Below are positions 1-8,236 of a stretch of DNA of 64,000 bases, piece by piece. Source of the DNA: Pseudorhodoferax sp047601025 (GTDB lineage Bacteria > Pseudomonadota > Gammaproteobacteria > Burkholderiales > Burkholderiaceae_C); assembly GCF_047601025.1 (NCBI RefSeq), contig NZ_JASGJZ010000001.1, positions 4,836,001 through 4,900,000 on the forward strand. Reading direction: 5' to 3'. Position 1 is the stretch's first letter; the number at the start of each line of letters is the position of its first letter. The translations under genes were made by a program, and so were the position numbers. The notes beneath the pieces were generated by a model. The model was not told the DNA's origin. It searched no databases and worked only from the letters and a program-made list of their open reading frames with translations.

Positions 1-332
1 TAGGCCTGGTTCAGACGCAGCAGCGTGCGGTGCTCGCGCGGGTCGCCCGTCTGGTGTTCGATCTGGTGCAGCAGCTCGGTTTCGACGAAGCCCCAGACCG
101 GTCCGCCGCGCCCGACGGTGGCGCCCAGGCGCCACAGCGGTTCCAGCTCGGTCTTGCGTTCGACCTCGCCGCGCTCCAGCTCGGGATTGCGTTCGGCCTT
201 GGCCTCCACGATCAGGTGGTGGCGCAACTGCACGAACGTCGACTCGGGCGGCGACGCCTCCTGCGCGTGCGCCGCCAGCGCGGCGCATGCCAGCGCAGCG
301 CCCAGGCAGCGCCAGCGGTGTCGTCCGCTCAT
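1..332 (-). CDS. secreted, probably outer-membrane protein (partial, 3' end outside window)
   Basis: Only the first 110 codons are inside the window. The product begins with a typical Sec signal peptide (MSGRHRWRCLGAALACAALAAHAQ, cleavage likely after AHA). It continues with charged and alternating segments such as ELEPLWRLGATVGRGGPVWGFVETEL, which look like the first strands of a beta-barrel of the alginate-export type. That family assignment is an inference from a short fragment. The ATG lies inside the stop of the preceding phosphotransferase-like gene (ATGA, 4-nt overlap). It is therefore the last visible cistron of the glycosyltransferase/ABC exporter cluster, where an outer-membrane component would make sense. 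Confidence 0.6.
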   Translation of the reverse strand, partial: MSGRHRWRCLGAALACAALAAHAQEASPPESTFVQLRHHLIVEAKAERNPELERGEVERKTELEPLWRLGATVGRGGPVWGFVETELLHQIEHQTGDPREHRTLLRLNQA

Positions 333-2584
333 GCGATCCCTTCTTCCGCGGCGAGGCGCATCTCGCACAGCGCCAGCACGGCCTCGGCCATGCTCTGGCG
401 CGCAGGGATGCGCGTGCAGATGAACACGTGCCGCGCCAGCGACAGCGTGGTGTGCAGCGCCACGGCTCGGGGCTCGACCTGCGGCATGCCGGCCTGGTAG
501 GCCTGCGCGAAAGCCCTGGCATGCGCGTCCAGCGCCCGCGTGTCGCCGTGCTGGCGCAGCGCCTGCTCGATCAGGTGCGCGATGAAATTGCCGGCGTCCA
601 GCGCGGCATCACCACGCGCGCACAAGTCGAAATCCAGCAGCACCGGCGGGCCGGCACCCAGCAGCACCTGGTCGGGGTAGAAGTCGCGGTGCAGGCAGGC
701 CGCGACCGGCACGGGCAGCCGCGCAGCCAGCGCAGCGCAGCCTTCGGACAGCAGGCCGATGCGCGCGGCCAGCGCGGGCAGCCGCGCGGCCGCCTCCGCC
801 AGCCGCTGGCGCAGCATGGCCAGTTCGTCGGCATTGGACCAGCGCTGGCCGCTGTCGATGCCGCTGGCCTGCAGCGCGGCCAGCGCGCGGCCGATCGCAG
901 CGGCCGGCGCCGTGTCGGCACCCGGCAGCAGGCGCTCGGTCGCCGGGTGCCCGGGTGCGCGGCGCTGCAGCCACATGGCACGCTCGGGCCAGGCTGCCAG
1001 CGGCTCGGGCACGCTGAAGGCAGCCAGTTCGCCACGGCGCAGCCACAGTGCGTGCTGCACCGCATGGCCTGCGCGGTGCAGCCCCTTGGCGCGCAGCTTG
1101 CCGAGCACCTCGCACGCAGCCCCGTCGGGCAGCGCCACGCGGTAGGCGACCAGCGCGCGCCGGCCGGGCCGGTGGCGCACCAGCTGCGCCGAATCGACTG
1201 CGGCACCGGGTACGCCCAGCGCATCGGCCACCGGTGCGCGCATACCCGCGGTGTCGAGCGCGGCGTCCAGCATCGGCATGGCCGGGTCGATGGCCTGGCG
1301 TGGCGCGGCAGCCGGTGCCGGCGCGAGCAGCGCCTCGGCCCGCGCCAGCAGCGCCGCACTGCGTGCCGGCCAGTCCGGCAGGCGCAGCCGGAAAGGCTCG
1401 GCCCCCAAGCGCAACAGTGCGGCCGCGGCGTGCGGCCGCACGCCGTCGGCCATGCGGCCGGCGCCGGCCGCATGGCCCTCGCACAGGGCCTGCGCGCCCG
1501 CGTACGCTGCGGCGGCCGGCAGCACGCCGGCCAGCGCCTGGGCTTCCAGCCGCGCCCAGGCACTGCCCAGGTCGACCGCCGCCTCGGCGCAGGCCGAACG
1601 ATCCCAGTCGATCAGGCGCAGCATCGGACCGCCGCCGTCCACCACCTGGTCGAGCGAGAAGTCGCCGTGCACCAGGACCGGCTGCTCCGGCGGCAGCGCC
1701 GCGAAGGCCTGGCGCAGCCGCTGCAGCAGCCGCTCGGCCTGCACGCCCAGGGATCGGTCCAGCGCCTGCAGGTCTGCCGACAGCTGCGCGAGCGCCCGCA
1801 GTTCGTCGGCACGGGTGCGCGCGACCGGATGCCGGAAGCGGCTGGCATGCAGCCGCGCCAGTGCGGCGCCGGCCTGCGCGAGCTGCTGCGGCGTGGCCTG
1901 GCCGCCGTGCTCGGGACACAGCGATCGGCCCGGCAGCCAGGCCGTGGCGAACAGTTGCGCGGCGCCGTCGGCGCCCAGCAGCGGTGCGCCGCCGTGGGCC
2001 GCGCCGACGGCGGCACCCAGCAGCGCCCGGCCGAAGGCCGCACCGCTGCCGGCGCGCAGCACGGCGACCGGCGCGCCTTCGGCGCCGGCCAGGCCGACCC
2101 AGCGCCGTTCGGGCTTCCAGCGCAGCGTAGCGATGGGCGCTTCTGCGCCCTGGCCGAGCACGCCGCGCAGCAGTACCGCGCCGCGCTGAGGATCGGCCAG
2201 TTGGCGCAGCGCCGGCACGCCGCGGTCGTGCTGCGGTTCCAGCACCAGCACGGCCTGCGCCGCCAGCGCGCGCGGCGCATCCGGCGCGCCGGCTTGCACG
2301 GCAGCCTGCCAGCGTGGGCGCCGCCAAGCTTCGGCGAAGCGTGCCGGCGCCAGCGCCTTCGCGGACAACAGCAGTCCGGGCGCCCCGCGCCGCTGCACCG
2401 CGAACGCTGCCACGCAACTGGTGCCGGGCTTGTAGCGCAGGTAGCGCGGCTCGGCGCGCTGCACGTCGGCCAGGCCGGGCAGGCCGCGCAGCGCGTCTGC
2501 GAAGGCATCGGCGTCCAGCACCAGCGCCAGTCCCGGCAGCGCGCGTTCGCGCGCGATCACGCCCGCATCGGCTTCAAGCGGCAT
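329..2584 (-). CDS. double phosphotransferase-fold (APH-like) protein
   Basis: A 751-residue protein with two tandem aminoglycoside-phosphotransferase/kinase-like halves. Each half keeps a Brenner-type catalytic loop (LVHGDFSLDQVV in the first, LHRDFYPDQVLL in the second). Each is followed by a metal-binding Asp motif (LIDWDRSA and LLDFDLCA). In both loops the usual Asn after HGD is replaced by Asp-Gln. The second loop reads HRD, which is normal for kinases. The acceptor is unknown; sugars, lipids or small metabolites are all possible. The start chosen is the ATG giving MPLEADAG, overlapping the ABC transporter stop by 11 nt; longer readings would run deep into that gene. It sits between an ABC exporter and an outer-membrane-type protein in one coupled operon, so a role in making or tailoring an exported glycoconjugate is inferred. 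Confidence 0.75.
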   Translation of the reverse strand: MPLEADAGVIARERALPGLALVLDADAFADALRGLPGLADVQRAEPRYLRYKPGTSCVAAFAVQRRGAPGLLLSAKALAPARFAEAWRRPRWQAAVQAGAPDAPRALAAQAVLVLEPQHDRGVPALRQLADPQRGAVLLRGVLGQGAEAPIATLRWKPERRWVGLAGAEGAPVAVLRAGSGAAFGRALLGAAVGAAHGGAPLLGADGAAQLFATAWLPGRSLCPEHGGQATPQQLAQAGAALARLHASRFRHPVARTRADELRALAQLSADLQALDRSLGVQAERLLQRLRQAFAALPPEQPVLVHGDFSLDQVVDGGGPMLRLIDWDRSACAEAAVDLGSAWARLEAQALAGVLPAAAAYAGAQALCEGHAAGAGRMADGVRPHAAAALLRLGAEPFRLRLPDWPARSAALLARAEALLAPAPAAAPRQAIDPAMPMLDAALDTAGMRAPVADALGVPGAAVDSAQLVRHRPGRRALVAYRVALPDGAACEVLGKLRAKGLHRAGHAVQHALWLRRGELAAFSVPEPLAAWPERAMWLQRRAPGHPATERLLPGADTAPAAAIGRALAALQASGIDSGQRWSNADELAMLRQRLAEAAARLPALAARIGLLSEGCAALAARLPVPVAACLHRDFYPDQVLLGAGPPVLLDFDLCARGDAALDAGNFIAHLIEQALRQHGDTRALDAHARAFAQAYQAGMPQVEPRAVALHTTLSLARHVFICTRIPARQSMAEAVLALCEMRLAAEEGIA

Positions 2585-4409
2585 GGTCCAGCTCCTGCAG
2601 GCCGGCACCGCCGCGCAGGCGCCACCAGCCGGCATAGGTGCCGCCACAGGCCAGCAGCGCAGCATGCGTGCCGGACTCGGCGATGCGCCCATGCTCCAGC
2701 AGCACGATGCGATCGGCACGGGCGGCCAGTTCCAGGTCGTGCGTGACGATCAGCCCGGTGCACCCCTCCAGCAGGCGCAGCAGCGCCTCGCGCAGCCGGT
2801 GGGCCTGCGCGCGGTCCAGCCCGTTGGTGGGCTCGTCGAGCACCACGATGGGACATTGCCGCAGCGCCGCGCGTGCGATCGCCAGGCGCTGGCGCTGGCC
2901 GCCGGACAGCGTGGCGCCGCGCTCGGCCAACGGGGTGTCGTAGCCCTGCGGCAGCGCGGCGATGAATTCATGCGCCTGCGCCAGCCGGGCGGCCGCCTCG
3001 ACCGCGGCCTGCTCTGGCGCCGGCTCGACGCCCAGCGCGATGTTCTCGCGCACGCTGGCAGCGAACAGCAGCGCGTCCTGCGGCACCAGCGCGATCTGCC
3101 GGCGCAGGCTGGCCAGCGTGAAGCCGCGGATGTCCATGCCATCGATGCGCACGCAGCCCTGCTGCGGGTCGTACAGGCGCAGCAGCAGGCTGGCCAGCGT
3201 GGACTTGCCGGCGCCCGAGCGGCCAATCACGGCCACGCGCTCGCCGACGTGCAGCTGCAGGTCCAGCCCGCGCAGTACCGGCATTGCGCCCGCGCCGTAG
3301 CCGAAGTGCACGCCCTCGAAGCGCAGCGCGCCGCGCAAGGCCGGCGCCGGCAGCGCGCCGGGCGCGTCGCGCACCTCCGGCTGATGCAGCATCAGCTGGG
3401 CGATGCGCTCGGCCCCGGCGCGCGCCTTGGACAGCCGGCTGGTGTACTTGGCGTATTCGCGCACCGGCCGGAACGAGCTTTTCAGGTAGCTCAGGAACAC
3501 CAGCAGGTCGCCCGGCGACAGCGCGCCGTCCAGCACGCGGCGCGCGCCCAGCCACAGCACCAGCGCCGTGCCCAGCGCGACCAGCAGATCCACGCCGCGC
3601 TCCAGCCCGGCCGACAGCCGGCGCGACTGCAGATCCTGCCGCGCGCTGCGCTGCTCCGCGCCGCCGAAGGCCCGCGCCATGGCCGGCTCGGCCGACAGCG
3701 ACTGCACCGTGCGAATCCCCGCCATGGCCTCGGCCGCCTGCGCCGCCAGCGCCCCTTCGCGCCGGCGCTGCTGGCGGCTGGCCTCGTAGATGCGGCGGCC
3801 GCGGCGCCGGCTCCAGAGCCACAGCGCCGGCATCGGCACGCACGCGGCCAGCGCGAGCCGCCAGTCCAGCGCCAGCATCACGCCCCACATGCCAGCCATC
3901 ACCAGCCAGTTGGTCAGCAGCGGCAGCAGCGCACTGACGCCGGCCTCCTTCAGCATGGCCACGTCGCTGGTGAGGCGCAGCGTCAGGTCGCCGCTGCGTG
4001 TGCCCTGGTGGAAGGCCTGCGGCAGCCGCAGCAGGTGCACGTACAGGTCGGTGCGCACGGCGCCGAGCACGCGGTTGCCGGCCAGCGCGAAGCCCAGCGT
4101 GGCCAGGTAGCGCGCACCGGCCGACAGCGCGGCGACCAGCACCACGCCAACTGCGCACAGCAGCAGCACGGTGCCGGTATCCATGGCGGCCAGCCGCGCG
4201 CCCAGGCCCTCGGCCGCGGCCGGCAGGTGCTCGGCCAGCACGTGGTCGATCACCAGCGCCAGCGGCCAGGGTTCCAGCAGCCGCAGCAAGGTGGCGGCGA
4301 CCAGCGCGGCCATGGATCCGGCCAGCAGCGGCCGGTGGCCGCGCAGATACGGCGCCAGCCAGCCGAGCAGCCGGCGCAGCGGCAGCGCCGCCTCCTGCTG
4401 CGCGCTCAC
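2574..4409 (-). CDS. ABC exporter, fused permease and ATP-binding domains
   Basis: An MsbA/lipid-A-exporter-like half transporter of 611 residues. An N-terminal six-helix membrane domain (about residues 10-310) is followed by a complete nucleotide-binding domain. Visible motifs are Walker A GRSGAGKST, Q-loop (ALVPQD), signature LSGGQRQR, Walker B IVVLDEP and H-loop VTHD. It would work as a homodimer in the inner membrane, exporting a lipid- or glycan-type substrate. The GTG start overlaps the upstream glycosyltransferase stop (GTGA) and has GGGGAG at good spacing. An ATG 21 nt further upstream is the alternative. Neighbouring glycosyltransferases suggest the cargo is a glycolipid or glycan intermediate, but this is inference. 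Confidence 0.9.
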   Translation of the reverse strand: MSAQQEAALPLRRLLGWLAPYLRGHRPLLAGSMAALVAATLLRLLEPWPLALVIDHVLAEHLPAAAEGLGARLAAMDTGTVLLLCAVGVVLVAALSAGARYLATLGFALAGNRVLGAVRTDLYVHLLRLPQAFHQGTRSGDLTLRLTSDVAMLKEAGVSALLPLLTNWLVMAGMWGVMLALDWRLALAACVPMPALWLWSRRRGRRIYEASRQQRRREGALAAQAAEAMAGIRTVQSLSAEPAMARAFGGAEQRSARQDLQSRRLSAGLERGVDLLVALGTALVLWLGARRVLDGALSPGDLLVFLSYLKSSFRPVREYAKYTSRLSKARAGAERIAQLMLHQPEVRDAPGALPAPALRGALRFEGVHFGYGAGAMPVLRGLDLQLHVGERVAVIGRSGAGKSTLASLLLRLYDPQQGCVRIDGMDIRGFTLASLRRQIALVPQDALLFAASVRENIALGVEPAPEQAAVEAAARLAQAHEFIAALPQGYDTPLAERGATLSGGQRQRLAIARAALRQCPIVVLDEPTNGLDRAQAHRLREALLRLLEGCTGLIVTHDLELAARADRIVLLEHGRIAESGTHAALLACGGTYAGWWRLRGGAGLQELDHAA

Positions 4410-5578
4410 CAGCGGCTCCCCGCGGCGCACAGGCCGGCGATGGCCAGCAGCCGGGCCGCCACTTGGTCCCAGCCGTGTCCGTCACGCACGCGCCGCTGCG
4501 CCGCCGCGCCCAGGCGCCGGCGCAGTGGTGCGTCGGCGGCCAGCCCGGCCAGCGCGGTGGCGAGCGCTGCGGCGTCGCCGGGCGGCACCAGCCAGCCGTC
4601 GCGCCCGTGCGACAGCACCTGGTCGAGATGGCCGACGCGGCTGGCCACCACCGGCAGGCCGGCAGCCATGTATTCGTAGATCTTCAGCGGCGAGAAGTAG
4701 AAGCCGTCCAGTGCCGGGTACGGCGCCACGGCGATGTCCATGGCCGCCAGCAGGCCCGGCACGCGCGCCGGATCGACGGCACCGGTCAGCGCGGCATGCG
4801 GCAGCAGGCCGCGCCGCGCCAGGTCGCCCGTCAGCGCGGCGCGGCCGGGACCGTCGCCGACCACCAGCAGCCGCGCGTGCGACTGCCGTGCCAGCAGCGC
4901 GAAGGCCTCAGCCAGAAGTTCCAGGCCGTGCCAGGGCTTGAGCGTGCCGACGAAGCCGACCACCGGCCCCTGGCCGGGCGGCAGCACCGCGCGCTCGGGC
5001 GTGGCCTGCGCAAAGCGCGCGGCGTCGACACCGTTGGCGACCACGTGCACGCGGCCGCGCGCCTGCGGCCAGCGCGCCAGGTAGGCGGCCACACCGGGCG
5101 ATACGGCAGCCAGCGCCGTGGCGTCGGCGAACACGCTGCGCGCCACGCGCTCGGCCTCTTCGGGCAGGGCCAGCTCGCGGTGCGTGCGCTGCTCCTCGAT
5201 CAGCGGTGCGTTGACCTCCAGCAGCCCGGGGCAGCCCGCCGCACGCGCATGGGCCATGCCGGCATGGCTCCACAGCGAATAGCGTTCGTAGACCAGGTCG
5301 AACGGCCCGTGCCGGCGCAGCAGCACGGCCAGCGCCGCGTTGCCGTCCAGCGCGGTGCGCGCCCGCGCTTCGGCCGGCCACTTGCCGGCCGGCGGCAGCG
5401 CGACCAGCTCCACCGCCTGCAGGTCCGGCGGCGGCGCGCCGTCCACGCGCGCGGCGAATAACGTGATCCGCGCGCCGCGGCGCTGCAGCGCGCGCAGCAC
5501 TTCCTGCACATGCACCGAGGCGCCCTTGCGGCCGTACACCGGCACGCCGAGGTCGGCACAGACGTAGGCGACACGCAT
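4406..5578 (-). CDS. glycosyltransferase family 4 (second of two)
   Basis: A 390-residue GT-B enzyme. The N-terminus MRVAYVCADLGVPVYGRKGAS gives the Rossmann start with the glycine-rich acceptor-side loop. The C-terminal half has the GT4 donor-binding block: GFVGTLKPWHGLE, LLVVGDGPGRA, and YEYMAAGLPVVAS with the nucleotide-sugar-binding E-X7-E region (IYEYMAAGLPVVASRVGHLDQ). It would add a sugar from a nucleotide donor on the cytoplasmic side of the membrane. ATG overlaps the previous gene's stop by one base (TGATG) and the product is followed by the ABC exporter with a 4-nt overlap. Donor and acceptor cannot be told from the sequence. Confidence 0.88.
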   Translation of the reverse strand: MRVAYVCADLGVPVYGRKGASVHVQEVLRALQRRGARITLFAARVDGAPPPDLQAVELVALPPAGKWPAEARARTALDGNAALAVLLRRHGPFDLVYERYSLWSHAGMAHARAAGCPGLLEVNAPLIEEQRTHRELALPEEAERVARSVFADATALAAVSPGVAAYLARWPQARGRVHVVANGVDAARFAQATPERAVLPPGQGPVVGFVGTLKPWHGLELLAEAFALLARQSHARLLVVGDGPGRAALTGDLARRGLLPHAALTGAVDPARVPGLLAAMDIAVAPYPALDGFYFSPLKIYEYMAAGLPVVASRVGHLDQVLSHGRDGWLVPPGDAAALATALAGLAADAPLRRRLGAAAQRRVRDGHGWDQVAARLLAIAGLCAAGSRW

Positions 5579-6816
5579 CACGCCGCCTTCCCCGCCGCAG
5601 CGGCATGGTCGGCGATGGCGTGCCGGAATAGCGCGCGCTGCGCGGCGCTGTTGCGGTCCACGTCGTAGGCGTGCTCGACCAGCCGCCGCGCGCTGCCCGA
5701 CAAGCGCCGCGCCAGCGCACCATCGGCCAGCAGCCGCGCGATCGCGTCGGCCAGCGCGGCCGGATCGCCGGGCGGCACGCACAGGCCGGTCTCGCCGTCG
5801 CGCACCAGCTCCGGAATGCCGGCGACGCGCGTGGAGATGCAGGGCGTGCCCAGTGCCATGGCCTCGACCAGCACCGTCGGCAGGCCGTCCTGGTCGCCGC
5901 CCTCGCCCACCACGCAGGGCGCCGCCAGGACGGCCGCGCCGCGCAGCGCCTCCATCACCTCGGGCTGCGGACGCGGGCCGGCCAGCACGATCCGGCCGGC
6001 CAGGCCGGCGGCGTCGATGCGCTGCTGCAACTCGGCGCGCAGCGGGCCGTCGCCGATCAGCGTGCCGTCGAAGGCCAGCCCGCGCGCATGCAGCAGCGCC
6101 AGCGCGTCGACCAGCACCGCGAAACCCTTCTTGGACACCAGCCGCCCGACCGCCAGCACATGCGGCGGCCGTTCGGCCGGCTCCTGGTAGCGGAACTGCG
6201 CGAGGTCCAGCCCGTTGTACAGCCGCACCACGCGCGCGGCGGCGTCGCCGTAGCAACGCCGCAGGTGGGCCAGGTTGTAGTCCGACACGGTGATCGCGCC
6301 CGCGGCGTCGCGCAGCTTGCGGTCCAGCCGCTGCGGCTGCTCGTAGGCGTAGAAGATGTCCTTGGCGTGCGCGGTGAAGGTGTACGGCAGGCCGGCGAAG
6401 GCCGCGGCCAGCCGCGCCACGGCAGCGGCCTGAGTGCCGAAGTGCGCATGCAGCAGGCCGATGCCGCGCTCGCGCGCATGCAGCGCCAGCAGCACGGCCT
6501 GCCAGGCGACGTGCGGATCGTCACCCTCGGCCCGCGGCAGGGCCTGCCACAGGCCGGGCAGCAGCGCACGGGCGCGCATCAGCGCGGGCCAGCCGGCGCT
6601 GGCCGCGCGAGCGCGGTCCGGCAGCCGGGTCACCGGCGCGCGCACGCGCGCAATGGCATCCTGGAAATGCGTCTCCTCGACCGGGCCGAGCGCAAAGATG
6701 TCGATGCGCGCGCCGGCGCGCTCATGCGCCAGGATCTCGTTGACGACAAAGGTTTCCGAGAAGCGCGGATAACGCTTGAGCACGTAGCCCACGTACAGCG
6801 GTTCAGGCGGCGGCAA
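5578..6816 (-). CDS. glycosyltransferase family 4 (first of two)
   Basis: A 412-residue GT-B enzyme resembling exopolysaccharide/colanic-acid type glycosyltransferases. It starts with YVGYVLKRYPRFSETFVVNE, a signature of that subgroup, and has the GT4 donor block (VGRLVSKKGFAVLVDA, LIGDGPLRAELQ, VLVEAMALGTPCISTRVAGIPE). No ATG is available near the upstream gene's end. A TTG reading MPPPEPLYVGY has AAGGAGAGG 5-13 nt upstream and overlaps the upstream stop by 14 nt, so it is taken as the start. ATG-initiated readings would overlap the upstream gene by about 150 nt. Part of the coupled six-gene glycan cluster. Confidence 0.85.
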   Translation of the reverse strand: MPPPEPLYVGYVLKRYPRFSETFVVNEILAHERAGARIDIFALGPVEETHFQDAIARVRAPVTRLPDRARAASAGWPALMRARALLPGLWQALPRAEGDDPHVAWQAVLLALHARERGIGLLHAHFGTQAAAVARLAAAFAGLPYTFTAHAKDIFYAYEQPQRLDRKLRDAAGAITVSDYNLAHLRRCYGDAAARVVRLYNGLDLAQFRYQEPAERPPHVLAVGRLVSKKGFAVLVDALALLHARGLAFDGTLIGDGPLRAELQQRIDAAGLAGRIVLAGPRPQPEVMEALRGAAVLAAPCVVGEGGDQDGLPTVLVEAMALGTPCISTRVAGIPELVRDGETGLCVPPGDPAALADAIARLLADGALARRLSGSARRLVEHAYDVDRNSAAQRALFRHAIADHAAAAGKAA

Positions 6817-8002
6817 GGCACCTCTCCTTGCGCAGTCCGTGCAGCAGCTCCTGCGCCAGCGTGCGCACGCGCTGCAGACCGCCGAAGTCCAGCACCTCGC
6901 GCGCGCGGCGCGGCCGGCCCTCGGCGCACAGCCAGGCCGACAGGCGTGCAGCACTCAACGCATCGGGATGCAGGCAGTCCACCAGGCCCAGCTCGGCCAG
7001 GCGGCGGGCGCGAAGCCACTGTTCCTCGCGCGGCCTCACGCGCGGCACGATCAGCGCGCGCTGCTCCAGCGACAGGATCTCGGTCGTGGTGTTGTAGCCG
7101 CCCATGGCCACGATGGCGCGCGCGCCGCGCATCAGCGCCAGCGGCTCGGCCACGAAATCCAGGACCTGCATCCCCGGCCGCGCGGCGGCCAGCCGGTGCA
7201 GCCGCGCGCGCCCGGCCGCCGGCATCATGGCGCCGGCGACGACGATGCCGCGGTGGCCGTCCGGCAGCCGGGCCTGCACGAAGGTCTCGGTCAGCGGCAG
7301 CCCGTCCTGGCCGCCGCCGACCAGGCACAGCACGTAGGGCCCGTCAGGTGCCCGGGCCGCGCCGCATTCCAGTCGCTGGCTCTGGTCCAGGTAACCGACC
7401 TGGACCAGCTTGCGGCGCAGCGCTGCATCCAGTCCGTAAGCGGCAGTGCCGCCGGACAGGCTCTCGTCGCCATAGACCCAGATCGCGTCGTAGTACTGCC
7501 GCAGTGCTTCCACGTTGCGCTCATGCCGCCACTGGCGCTGCACTGCGGCCGGCTCGTCCACCACGTCGCGCAGGCCCAGCACCACGCGGGTGCGGCGGCG
7601 GTCCAGCGCGGGCAGCACGGTGTCGAGTTCGCGCATCGCCCCGCGCGGCACGTTGTCCACGATCACCAGGTCCGGCGCGAAACCAGCCAGCGCGGCGCGG
7701 ATCGTGGCCGCGCGCAGGGCCACCAGCCGCTGCAGGTCCGCACCCAGCGCGCGCGGCATGTAGCGGCCATCGGGCAGCTTGCGGTAGGCGGGCAGCGTGA
7801 CGCAGTCCGTGCCCGGCGGCAGTGCGAAGGCGCCGGCCTCGCGGATGCCGCTGATCAGCAGCACCTCGGCCTGCAGCGGTGCGGCGCTCAGCGCCTGGGC
7901 CAGCAGCATGTTGCGGCGCACGTGGCCCAGCCCCATGGTGTCATGCGAGTACAGGGCGATGCGGGGCGGGGCGTCGGCGCGGACAGGTGGCGGCAATGGC
8001 AT
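6803..8002 (-). CDS. MurG-like (GT28-type) glycosyltransferase
   Basis: A 399-residue predicted glycosyltransferase with a GT-B fold. The N-terminus has IALYSHDTMGLGHVRRNMLLA (the glycine-rich G-H-x-x-R loop typical of MurG/GT28-like proteins). The C-terminal half has VLCLVGGGQDGLPL, a donor-site MGGYNTTTEILSLEQRALIVPR motif that matches the MurG/COG4671 pattern, and an arginine-rich C-terminus. Start ATG (MPLPPPVRADAPP) is chosen because GGAG lies about 10 nt upstream; an ORF extension adds only ten atypical residues. It is the promoter-proximal gene of the cluster and lies behind a PhoP-box-like site on its own strand. Confidence 0.82.
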   Translation of the reverse strand: MPLPPPVRADAPPRIALYSHDTMGLGHVRRNMLLAQALSAAPLQAEVLLISGIREAGAFALPPGTDCVTLPAYRKLPDGRYMPRALGADLQRLVALRAATIRAALAGFAPDLVIVDNVPRGAMRELDTVLPALDRRRTRVVLGLRDVVDEPAAVQRQWRHERNVEALRQYYDAIWVYGDESLSGGTAAYGLDAALRRKLVQVGYLDQSQRLECGAARAPDGPYVLCLVGGGQDGLPLTETFVQARLPDGHRGIVVAGAMMPAAGRARLHRLAAARPGMQVLDFVAEPLALMRGARAIVAMGGYNTTTEILSLEQRALIVPRVRPREEQWLRARRLAELGLVDCLHPDALSAARLSAWLCAEGRPRRAREVLDFGGLQRVRTLAQELLHGLRKERCLAAA

Positions 8003-8071
8003 GGAACAGGATCTCCGTGGCGTGGCACGCACGCCGCCGCGGCAGTGGCGCGGCGTGCATCGCAGCGGCGG

Positions 8072-8106
8072 ATTCTTCGCAACGGCGCCTAAACATTCGG
8101 TGAACG
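8072..8106 (-). promoter_or_regulatory. PhoP-box-like promoter of the glycan cluster
   Basis: On the minus strand the bases 8106 to 8090 read CGTTCA-N5-TGTTTA, two hexamers 11 bp apart. This is the geometry of the enterobacterial PhoP box ((T/G)GTTTA-N5-(T/G)GTTTA). A -10-like hexamer AAGAAT (4 of 6 matches to TATAAT) lies at 8077-8072, 12 bp after the box, which is the spacing known for PhoP-activated promoters. The start codon of the first glycosyltransferase is about 70 nt further on. Function is inferred from pattern and from the PhoP-like regulator encoded next door. Confidence 0.5.
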
Positions 8107-8173
8107 AAGCGCCCCGGGGGCTGTATCCGGAGCCGCGAAAGTGTGTCGATTCGTCAGCGTCCCGGCCGCACCC

Positions 8174-8207
8174 GGTTCATGAAGCGTTTAGCCGGAGCGT
8201 CGACAAT
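8174..8207 (+). promoter_or_regulatory. PhoP-box-like promoter of the PepSY/two-component operon
   Basis: Bases 8174-8190 read GGTTCA-N5-CGTTTA on the plus strand, the same direct-repeat geometry as the divergent site. A -10-like GACAAT at 8202-8207 follows after 11 bp, and the PepSY gene begins at 8237. The two sites point in opposite directions, each toward its own operon, and share the GTTCA/GTTTA order. This suggests autoregulation by the response regulator encoded downstream. The rest of the 8003-8236 intergenic stretch shows no gene. Confidence 0.5.
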
Positions 8208-8236
8208 GCCCATGCACCCCACTTCCGCCCTCCCCC

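Noticed and set aside
287..2746. Plus-strand open frame of 819 codons antisense to the phosphotransferase-like gene
   Set aside because: Gln/Arg/Gly-rich low-complexity translation typical of reading the opposite strand of a high-GC gene. The minus strand shows clear motifs.
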